Shown piece by piece: positions 45,001-51,502 of a stretch of DNA of 64,000 nt. Under the pieces are notes generated by a model that was not told the origin of the DNA, did no database searches, and saw only the letters and a program-made list of their open reading frames with translations. Location of the stretch: assembly GCA_965229635.1 (NCBI GenBank), contig OZ245894.1, positions 3,038,001 through 3,102,000 on the forward strand, given 5' to 3'. Source of the DNA: BQJU01 sp965229635. Lineage in GTDB: Bacteria; Bacteroidota; Bacteroidia; Chitinophagales; Saprospiraceae. The first letter of the stretch is position 1, and the number at the start of each line of letters is the position of its first letter. Both the position numbers and the translations under genes were made by a program.

Positions 45001-45426
45001 CCATGAGCTGCCATCTTGTGCAGGTCCCAACGTGTTTTGAGCATACAGGGCATAGGGCACACTCCACAATTGTACATTGCCCATGCTTTGCAACTGCCCT
45101 TCAATCTGAGCGGCAATTTCCAAAAATTTAGGGTTGATGCTCCAGTCAATGGTTGAAAATTCAAAATCGGAGGTTCCTTGTCCAATGACGTGAGAAATCA
45201 AGCCAAATTGATCGGTAGTCAGGGTATCCGTTTCCTGATAAATGATAGCGCCTTCGGCAGAAAAATTGCGAATATTGAACGACAGGACCACTTCGGTATT
45301 TCGTAAGGGTTCATCCGTATCGATATTTCGGATAATGGTCTGATAGTTGAATCCGAGTGGAACTTGCTGGGCCATCAGGCCAAACGACAGAAGGAGACAA
45401 AAGGAGATGAGGGTAGAGGTTTTCAT
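42028..45426 (-). CDS. Secreted collagen-like repeat protein
   Basis: A 1132-residue protein with a signal peptide (1-20). An N-terminal beta domain (to ~150) is followed by eight units of a GITEII-x-NPDGSLTINYGxGNS-type motif, each joined by 9-21 residues of collagen-like Gly-x-y (GEPGEPGENG). Residues ~655-795 carry three copies of a RGRPIGGMPQSGNSYF unit. The C-terminal ~200 residues (DHPLTPTEKYLYHSTVESPE, then VSWQVTGVRQDAYA) match a conserved tail found on such tail-fibre-like proteins of Saprospiria. Probable extracellular fibre. A T9SS cargo gene lies 113 bases upstream. Confidence 0.9.
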   Translation of the reverse strand: MKTSTLISFCLLLSFGLMAQQVPLGFNYQTIIRNIDTDEPLRNTEVVLSFNIRNFSAEGAIIYQETDTLTTDQFGLISHVIGQGTSDFEFSTIDWSINPKFLEIAAQIEGQLQSMGNVQLWSVPYALYAQNTLGPAQDGSSWLVGPTNPTNDLGEDDDLFLNSSTGDFFQRVSGTWIFQGNLNGPAGTPGADGAGITQITDNGNGTLTIEYGNGSSLTTGDLSGQPGEDGIGITEIINNADGTLTINYGDGESITTDTLTGPIGPAGDDGIGITEIIPNANGSLTINYGNGNSVTTASLIGEPGEPGENGADGEDGIGITEIIANPDGSLTINYGNGNSITTESLMGEPGEPGENGQDGAGISEITINPDNSLTINYGNGNSVTTEPILGPPGADGEDGVGITEIIMNPDGSLTINYGDGNSVTTESLMGEPGENGQDGAGITEIITNPDNSLTISYGNGNSVTTEPIVGPPGADGEDGEDGVGITEITTNPDGSLTINYGDGDSVSTESLIGEPGEPGENGQNGEDGATWLTGSTDPDPSLGNDGDFYFQSDGHYYQKEGGAWTNLGLVDVNPDNDVLITTEAGGEVEGTFDNLQIATGAIGLSNFSDMGATGSGSIMQWNGSEWELNSSAILNYEPGTGISINGNVISALNEEDIWNANALRGRPIGGMPQSGNSYFMVINGATDQYEPVQLDGDVTGDFNDLTLQKIKGRPIGGMPQSGNSYFFVLNGDTDQYEPVQLQGDVTGDFNDMTLQRIKGRPIGGMPQSGNSYFMVINGDTDEYDLVQLQGDVSGDFDDLQLNFPLQKGGDFTNQSMVDLTNLGETEDSYGFRALTMGQRNYIFDEPNDVFLLDDFNETYPAGLYGESDNGGNNGVAGAGVLGRSVNGGINTGVGGWFQGNSIGTIGTAYEDGLAGVVGLSGIDGDEGARYGGLFLGASNDVGDNAALRVSEAGATFAGYFEGDVFISGNIDMLTQFNAADKFFRIDHPLTPTEKYLYHSTVESPERKNIYDGVVTTDANGYATVQLPEYFEALNTEFRYQLTVIGVFAQAIIAEKIADKRFVIRTDQPNIEVSWQVTGVRQDAYARNHPFEAEVDKPAEKQGTYLHPEAFGAEKSEAQYPTTDWQSVRKQQK
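43070..43450 (-). repeat. Three tandem coding repeats (RGRPIGGMPQSGNSYF)
   Basis: Three near-identical copies of about 130 bases, in frame, each encoding R-G-R-P-I-G-G-M-P-Q-S-G-N-S-Y-F plus a D-G-D-V/Q-G-D-V-T-G-D-F linker. They are internal to the collagen-like gene and likely to vary in number by slippage or recombination. Confidence 0.85.
43850..44860 (-). repeat. Eight coding repeats with collagen-like linkers
   Basis: Eight units, each encoding a ~30-residue beta motif (GITEII, SLTINYG, SVTTE) followed by a Gly-x-y linker of variable length. The DNA is strongly periodic, but the periodicity is protein-level, not a CRISPR array. Confidence 0.88.
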
Positions 45427-45539
45427 ATAAGGTAATTTTGTGATTTATAAAGGTGCTTTATTGAATGTCAACCTGAATTCAGAACAATGGACATAGCTAT
45501 TGCTATGCCATCGACAATCATCTTGCTGCTATAGTACGG

Positions 45540-46049
45540 TCACTGTTTTGCCACAATAAATGGCATGGTAATGGCCTGTTGCTCGGATGGAATGGTTACC
45601 GACAGGTAGTACTTTCCCGATGTCAGTTGACTGCAATCGATGATAGATTGTTTTTCTCTTACGAGTTTGGAAGCAGCCTGCACTTGTTGTCCCACGCTAT
45701 TGAAGATTTGAAACTGATAGGCCGGAACGGTAGTATTTCCTTCCCAATTTAATTGTAAGGAGGTGGATGTTGGATTGGGAAATAGCTGCAAATCCCACTG
45801 CTGGTTGTACTCGTAGTTGTTGACCTCCACCAGTAAGCATAGTTCGGGTTGATGGAATCCCTGGGTGAGAATGAGGCCCTGGTCTTCAATTTTGGAAATG
45901 ACCGGTTCGCCAACGGTGTAAGCCAGATTGTGTCCCTGTACAACTCCGGAGCCTCCAATGGACCCGATGACTTGTCGGCAAAGCTCCAGATTTTGGGTGT
46001 ACGACGTTAGAAAACACCCTGTTAGTAGAAGTGCTATTAGGTATTTCAT
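45540..46049 (-). CDS. Secreted T9SS cargo with C-terminal sorting domain
   Basis: A 169-residue protein with a signal peptide (1-18, ending SYTQ), a short N-terminal beta domain (IGSIGGSGVVQGHNLAYT, then LILTQGFHQPE), and a type-A T9SS sorting domain (about 88-169: LQLFPNPTSTSLQL, IFNSVGQQV, GKYYLSVTIP, FIVAKQ). It is delivered across the outer membrane by T9SS and anchored or released. It is 113 bases upstream of the collagen-like gene; the two often occur together in Saprospiria. Confidence 0.87.
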   Translation of the reverse strand: MKYLIALLLTGCFLTSYTQNLELCRQVIGSIGGSGVVQGHNLAYTVGEPVISKIEDQGLILTQGFHQPELCLLVEVNNYEYNQQWDLQLFPNPTSTSLQLNWEGNTTVPAYQFQIFNSVGQQVQAASKLVREKQSIIDCSQLTSGKYYLSVTIPSEQQAITMPFIVAKQ

Positions 46050-46160
46050 TTCAGATGGTTTTTGCAGGGATGATCAAAACAGTTGTATCAAAAATATAGA
46101 AATATTACTTTTTCTACAAGTGTTTTTAGCAGAAGAAATGTTACAAACAGGGCATTACAA

Positions 46161-46307
46161 TCAGTTCTTGATGAATTGAAGGGAAATTTGTTGTCCTGCA
46201 TTACTCAGTCTGACTAAGTAAACTCCTGTAGGAAGACCATCCACTGACAAAGGAGTACTAAACTCGGTTTCCAGAACTTTTCGGCCGAATAAATCGATAG
46301 TACCCAA
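46161..46307 (-). pseudogene. Orphan T9SS sorting-domain remnant
   Basis: Directly after the peroxidase stop codon (TGA at 46308-46310), and in the same frame, 48 more codons encode the C-terminal half of a T9SS type-A domain (GTIDLFGRKVLETEF, GLPTGVYLVRLS, ISLQFIKN). The first half of the domain (FPNP motif) is absent. The peroxidase ends normally (RKIGGSY is typical), so this is best read as the 3' scar of a deleted cargo gene rather than a lost C-terminus. Confidence 0.75.
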
Positions 46308-48263
46308 TCAATAACTCCCCCCAATCTTCCGCTCATTCCACTTCGGTTGGTTTTCAAATAAAGGTAACATCACTGGCACTGATGTCAATCCGGTCGTATC
46401 TGTCAATGAATTCATAAAGGCCACCAGATCGGAAATTTCTGTAGTGTTGAGCCCTAGTGGCGTATCGGGTAAGGTTTGATGGGGAAGGTTGAGGCCCATG
46501 CCGAGTCCACCGCCTTTGTTATAAAAATCGACGACTTCCTCCAGGGTCTGGTAGACGCCGTTGTGCATGTAAGGAGCTGTTAATGCCACATTTCTGACGG
46601 TGGGTGTCTTGAAGGAATAGGCATAAAAATAAGCCTGATCTTCCGGGCGGTAACTGATGATCCGGCCCAGGTCGGAGTCGATTTGTGGATTAATGGTATC
46701 CGTGGTGGCGGGTACCCCCAAAACTTCTGATTCTGATTCTTCGTAAATTGGGGGGACACTGCCGTTGAATACGGGGGCAAAATGACAAGTGCCGCAGGCT
46801 GCTTTACCCATAAAGAGGTTGAAACCGCGACGCACATCTTCAGATAGCTCCTCCCTTTTTCCAGTTACATATTGATCAAATGGGCTATTAAAGGATCGCA
46901 AGCTAACCACATAACAAGCCAGTGCATTGGAAACCGACCACTTGGAGAGCTGGTACTGAGTCTGATCAGGGTAAGCTTCCGCAAACAGGTCGCGATAGGC
47001 CTGGCTTTGTGAGAGTTTCTCCACAATTTCGAAAAAGTCAGTGGCAAATTCGAGGCTATCCAGCACTACATGTTTGATCTGCCTTTCTAGTGACTCTTCG
47101 CGGAGGTCATAAAAATAGCGCTCTGAATAAACCGCATTGAGTAGGGTGGGGGCATTCCTGCTAATGTGCCCCTGACCATTGATGGCCATACTTTTTGTCA
47201 AACCATCGGTGAAGCCCCGCTCAGGTTGGTGGCAGGAAGCACAGGAACGCTCATTATTGGCGGAAAGGATGGGGTCAAAAAAGAGGAGTTTGCCCAGTGC
47301 GACACGTTTTTCATTGAGCGCTTCACGATCTAGGTTGGCATAAAAGCCGGCATTTAAAAAGTCTTCACTAAACAAGTTCATAGCTTGATCATTCACCGCT
47401 ACCGGTGCCGAACTGGTTTCTTCTGCGAATTCTACTGAGAGGAGGTGTTGTGCATTTAGAATATTGACATCCAATGGATTCAGGTAGTTTTTGAAGAATG
47501 TCAGGCGGTCAAATTGTTCGAAGTTGTCATTTTCCGTAAGGTAAAGAATGCCCTCAGAAAAGCGCTTGAATAACTGGTCAGCCAACATTTGATCCTTTTT
47601 CTCAATGGCAGGTCGATACTGCTGAAAGGCCCACCTCAGTGCCGATAGTGCAGCTTTGGCTTCGGGAATGGCATTGACTGATCCGGGAGTGTCAAACCCC
47701 GTTAATCCGAGTGTAAAGATGCGGATGATTTCCTGTCGGCCGGCTTCGAAGATATGTCGGTGTTGAATGGGGATTAGTTGTTGATAAGCCTTTATTCTGG
47801 AAAAAGCCACTTGCAGATCATGCAGATGTTGAAGTATCACCTCATTTTCGGCTTCTGGGCTTTCGCCAAATACCAGTTCGTCCAGGACCTGCAGGCCACC
47901 CGGCTCCAGAATGCGGATTTCGGGAACGTGTTTTTCAATGGTGGGCAGCGGAGCACCGTTGATGTAGGTTTTCATGCCTTCCCGGTCGTAGTATTCAAGG
48001 AAGAATTCCGCCTTTTTTACGGCCAGGCGAGTATTTAAGTGAGCGGTTTTTAAGGAGCTAAGGTCGGCAGAGCCGGTCTGATACGCTTTGGCAATTTGCT
48101 GATAGTCAGCGATTTTTTTTTCAATCTCCGATAAATTTTGGTGAAATTCCTCACTGATGGCACTGAGCACCAAATCGGTCACTGCAGGAGGAGTCACCGT
48201 AAAAGAATTAAGGATAAAGAGAAGGAAGGCAATGAGGAAGAAAAAAGAAAATTGCTTAAGCAT
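46308..48263 (-). CDS. Imelysin-like/MauG-type dihaem cytochrome c peroxidase
   Basis: A 651-residue exported protein with an N-terminal hydrophobic signal (about 5-24). Residues 30-290 are an imelysin-like helical domain (GAPLPTIEKHVPEIRILEPG, QVLDELVF). The peroxidase part has two c-type haem sites, CASCH (341-345) and CGTCH (490-494), with conserved RNAPTLLNAVYS and APYMHNGVYQTLEEVVDFYN. It would reduce peroxide or modify a substrate in the periplasm using two haems. It follows the PhoX-like gene by 77 bases and may be in its operon. An orphan T9SS domain fragment follows its stop. Confidence 0.9.
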   Translation of the reverse strand: MLKQFSFFFLIAFLLFILNSFTVTPPAVTDLVLSAISEEFHQNLSEIEKKIADYQQIAKAYQTGSADLSSLKTAHLNTRLAVKKAEFFLEYYDREGMKTYINGAPLPTIEKHVPEIRILEPGGLQVLDELVFGESPEAENEVILQHLHDLQVAFSRIKAYQQLIPIQHRHIFEAGRQEIIRIFTLGLTGFDTPGSVNAIPEAKAALSALRWAFQQYRPAIEKKDQMLADQLFKRFSEGILYLTENDNFEQFDRLTFFKNYLNPLDVNILNAQHLLSVEFAEETSSAPVAVNDQAMNLFSEDFLNAGFYANLDREALNEKRVALGKLLFFDPILSANNERSCASCHQPERGFTDGLTKSMAINGQGHISRNAPTLLNAVYSERYFYDLREESLERQIKHVVLDSLEFATDFFEIVEKLSQSQAYRDLFAEAYPDQTQYQLSKWSVSNALACYVVSLRSFNSPFDQYVTGKREELSEDVRRGFNLFMGKAACGTCHFAPVFNGSVPPIYEESESEVLGVPATTDTINPQIDSDLGRIISYRPEDQAYFYAYSFKTPTVRNVALTAPYMHNGVYQTLEEVVDFYNKGGGLGMGLNLPHQTLPDTPLGLNTTEISDLVAFMNSLTDTTGLTSVPVMLPLFENQPKWNERKIGGSY

Positions 48264-48340
48264 AGCAGATAATTTATGAACAAGAACACTTCCCTGGAAC
48301 AGTGTCCAGAGAAGTGTAGAGGTATGATGATGTTTGGTTT

Positions 48341-50221
48341 TTATTGAATAACCAGCTTACGAACCTCACCGGAGGCCGTTTGCAGGAAGTAAGTTGCTGC
48401 GGGCAGGTGAGAAACGTCGATTTCGGAGATATTCCGGTAAACATTCAATCTGCGACCGTTGAGGTCGTAGATGGCTACATCAGTCGTTTGGTTCAGGAAT
48501 ACTCTGCGGGTCGTCGGGTTTGGATAAATTTGCAGGGCACTGCTATTGTCCCAGTTAGGATCATCCAGTCCGGTCACGGTCAAGTTGTTGAAACCGTTGA
48601 TGGCGTAGGTCAATGAGTGATTGAACGGGAATGGGTTGCTGGAACTTGGGTGCTGTGAATTCACAAGCAGTGACTTTCCGTCGGGAGTGGCTACTGCTCC
48701 GGTTACTTCTGCACCAGCAGGAACAGCAGAGATACGAATCAGGTCATCTACACCTGGTGTTTCAATGCTTAGATCGAGCAGGAACATCTCACACAGGCGG
48801 TTCCCCACACCGGCAGGCGTACGGCCAAATGAGTTGCCGTTTAGGTCTTCGCAAATTACGAGGAAGCTCTGACCATCGATTTCCATAACTGTCAAACCGT
48901 CGGGGTTTGAAAGGTGCTTGTCAGGGTAAGAAGCCTCATCAGGGCTGTTTTCAAAGTAAGGACCTCCTTCGATTTGTACGCTCAGTTCGTCGGTCGTTGG
49001 ATTGAATGCCATCACACGACCGTAATAGTCGGCATAGTCACCGGTTTCAGGGGTAGTACCCTGATCGGTAGCGCGGGCTACGTGATGAGTAGGAAATACT
49101 GCACCAGCATCGTATTCTCCGGCCCAGGCGCCACCTGGATTATCACGTCCGGTTTCTGTAAAGTAAACCATACCGCCTTGGGGATCGTAAGCTACCCATT
49201 CTACTCTATTGAACATGCTGGCACCAGCGGCGACAGCTTGAGCATCAATGCTGAAGGCACCATCAAAGTCACTGTTATCGAGTTCAATCCACTTTTCTGT
49301 ACCGTCATGCTTGTAAACGTATAGTTTCCCTGAGGTGAAGTCACCAGCATTTTCTGCTTCAAACTTCAACCAAAAGGCAGGTGTCGCATCGACGCCAAGG
49401 TATACGGTTTTATTATCAGGCATCACAACACCACCTTCAAAGCCCTGGCGTCCCCAGTTGTACTGCTTGCGGATTGCTACGGCCTGACGCGGATCAATCT
49501 CCACCATATAGTTGAAGTTCTCGTACTTGGCGATGGTCTGACCGTCAAAGTCACCGGCGATGTCGCTGGTAACGGTAAATTCTGCGGTATCGCGAACACC
49601 CTGGTTGGCAGGTGTACCGGGCGCTTTGGGGAAGGCTCCGTTGCTGTCCGGACCGCTGTAGCTACCGTTATTGATTGAAGCGTTGTTGCCGCGGAACCAT
49701 TCTTCCGCCGTCCAGATGCGTCCATCTACTGTAGAAACAATACCGCCACAGTTCATTCCGGTTTCACCAACGGTATTGGCAAAGTCAACGTTGAAGAATT
49801 GACCTTTACGGCCATCTTCCAGGGTTTGTTCCATCACGACCAATTGATCAGAAAGCGGATCTCTGCTTACGCGAAATACCGTCATACCACCACCATCACC
49901 AATGCGGTCATCGTGGTAAATGGCTTCGTGATTAATGGAAACCCAGCCTAGGGACCCCCCGGTTTCGTCTGCAGTAAATCCGATGAAATCGTGCCATTCT
50001 TTGGCATAGGCTCTTCCGGCTTCATTGCCGTAGGTTTTAGTGGTTTCTACCCAATCCACACCACCTACAAATAATACTTGTGCATTCAAAGGAGAAGGTG
50101 GCATCAATACAGTTGGCGGAGCAAAACCTGCTGGAATTTCGAGGTCTTCCAGGAAAGTCGTTTGGGCAATTAGGTTGCAGACCAATAACCCACCAAAAAG
50201 TGTGAGTAATACTTTTTTCAT
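48341..50221 (-). CDS. PhoX/DUF839-family secreted protein with T9SS sorting domain
   Basis: A 626-residue protein with a signal peptide (1-19, ending LIAQ). The body matches the DUF839/PhoX alkaline phosphatase fold (SINHEAIYHDDR, GMNCGGIVSTVDGRIWTAEEW, YMVEIDPRQAVAIRKQYNWG, GGVVMPDNKTVYLG). PhoX enzymes are Ca/Fe phosphatases of the periplasm or surface. A T9SS type-A domain ends the protein (LQIYPNPTTRRVFLN, YDLNGRRLNVY, LPAATYFLQTASGEVRKLVIQ), so it is exported to the surface. It is first gene of a probable operon with the dihaem peroxidase. Confidence 0.88.
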   Translation of the reverse strand: MKKVLLTLFGGLLVCNLIAQTTFLEDLEIPAGFAPPTVLMPPSPLNAQVLFVGGVDWVETTKTYGNEAGRAYAKEWHDFIGFTADETGGSLGWVSINHEAIYHDDRIGDGGGMTVFRVSRDPLSDQLVVMEQTLEDGRKGQFFNVDFANTVGETGMNCGGIVSTVDGRIWTAEEWFRGNNASINNGSYSGPDSNGAFPKAPGTPANQGVRDTAEFTVTSDIAGDFDGQTIAKYENFNYMVEIDPRQAVAIRKQYNWGRQGFEGGVVMPDNKTVYLGVDATPAFWLKFEAENAGDFTSGKLYVYKHDGTEKWIELDNSDFDGAFSIDAQAVAAGASMFNRVEWVAYDPQGGMVYFTETGRDNPGGAWAGEYDAGAVFPTHHVARATDQGTTPETGDYADYYGRVMAFNPTTDELSVQIEGGPYFENSPDEASYPDKHLSNPDGLTVMEIDGQSFLVICEDLNGNSFGRTPAGVGNRLCEMFLLDLSIETPGVDDLIRISAVPAGAEVTGAVATPDGKSLLVNSQHPSSSNPFPFNHSLTYAINGFNNLTVTGLDDPNWDNSSALQIYPNPTTRRVFLNQTTDVAIYDLNGRRLNVYRNISEIDVSHLPAATYFLQTASGEVRKLVIQ

Positions 50222-50913
50222 TGTTAATGTTTTTATTTAAATAGAATAGAAAATCTCTTTCGTGATGGCTGTTTTAATGCCATTCGATTGTAAGTAGTTG
50301 AATTTCAGAAATCAATAAATAGGTGGACAGCGATTTGTGAACCAGGGTTTGCTCGACGTCGGAGCTGCGCTGTAACTTTCCGCTAAGTTACCGGTGGTGC
50401 GTTAAGTTAATGTGAAGAGAGAATTAACTAATTACAAAATGCAGAATGGAAATGTTAAGAATGGGTGAATGGGGAGGATTAATTAGTTTAGAGTTTAGGG
50501 GTGTAGTGTTTAGAGATGGACATACTCTGATCATTGTGCAAATTCTGCAATTATGGGAATCTTGCTTGGGATTAGAGTTTAGACGGAGTAGGCGGTTTAG
50601 GCGGCTGGCTAATCATTCTGCAAATTCTTTAATTCTGGGAATTCTGCTACTGGTTGAGTTTAGAGTTTAGGGGTGTAGTGTTTAGAGATGGACATACTGA
50701 TCATTGTGCAAATTCTGCAATTCTGAGAATTCTGCTTCAATTCTGCAAATGCCTTCTCGAAGGTCGATGTTGCAAACATCTCCCGAGCGTGGGAGTAGTA
50801 GCTTTATGGTTTAGGCGACTTCGGCGGTTGAAATGGAAGAAATGGGGATAGGCCGTGAAAACTGTGCTTCTATGCCAAAAGACCACCATTTCTTCCGGAG
50901 AACTGACAGATTT
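50222..50913. other. Long intergenic region carrying dispersed repeats
   Basis: A 692-base region between two minus-strand genes. Next to the PhoX-like gene it has a perfect seven-base hairpin (GTAACTT/AAGTTAC, 50372-50391). From 50486 to 50740 it holds three copies of a dispersed repeat. From about 50740 the sequence is low-complexity (GGCGACTTCGGCGG). No ORF with coding character was found. Confidence 0.7.
50486..50740. repeat. Three copies of a dispersed noncoding repeat
   Basis: Copies at 50486-50569, 50573-50655 (diverged) and 50655-50740 share GTTTAGGGGTGTAG, then GTTTAGAG, TGATCATT, TGCAAATTCT and CTGxGAATTCTGCT in the same order. A related copy lies at 62680-62760 and a 3' half at 62841-62875. 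The function is unknown. Confidence 0.85.
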
Positions 50914-51273
50914 CTACATGTGGAAGAAGAACTGTTCTTTCACAATTTTTCCGTCTTTTACTTCGTAGACACAAAGCTCTTCCATCTTGCTGCGGCCGCG
51001 GCCTTCCATGGTAGCATCGATCATCATGTTGACGGCGAAGTGATTGCCTGCTACCAAGGGATCAGAAATGGAGCTATCGTGCATTTCTTTGACCATTTTT
51101 TCAAACTCCTCACTTTTTTTGAGCAGATTGGCTTTGCCTTTTACCACTGCGTTTGGCGTGCCTTCGGGCTCAACAGCTACGGCATCATCGGCGAAAAGCT
51201 CTTCATAGGCCTTGTTGTGTTGCCAGGAACGGCATAATTCAACCAGTCGGTTAGCGATTTCTTGAGTACTCAT
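50914..51273 (-). CDS. SnoaL-like (NTF2-fold) protein
   Basis: A 119-residue protein: helix (IANRLVELCRSWQHNKAYEEL), then ADDAVAVEPEG, then strands (NHFAVNMMIDATMEGRGR, EELCVYEVKDGKIVKEQFFF). This is the NTF2/SnoaL-like alpha-beta barrel used by isomerases, cyclases and dehydratases; the sequence does not show which. Single gene. Confidence 0.85.
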   Translation of the reverse strand: MSTQEIANRLVELCRSWQHNKAYEELFADDAVAVEPEGTPNAVVKGKANLLKKSEEFEKMVKEMHDSSISDPLVAGNHFAVNMMIDATMEGRGRSKMEELCVYEVKDGKIVKEQFFFHM

Positions 51274-51502
51274 CTGAGTCTGATTTAGGTGATTAAAAAA
51301 TAGAGCCTAAAGATACGAAAAGTTTTAAAAAATAAAAATAAAAACAAATGTTTTAATCGATGATTTGCCCTGATCTGTCGCCTTACTAGCAGTAACTTTT
51401 TATTTCATCAGTATTGGGGTACATACACAATTATTTCCTATGTTTTATAGTTAAATGTAAAACTCCCCGGTTAGTATATGAACAAACCTTAAACCGATTA
51501 TT

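Noticed and set aside
46308..46310. TGA as selenocysteine or readthrough codon in the peroxidase
   Set aside because: No SECIS-like element was seen, and the ending RKIGGSY is typical for the family, so TGA is a true stop.
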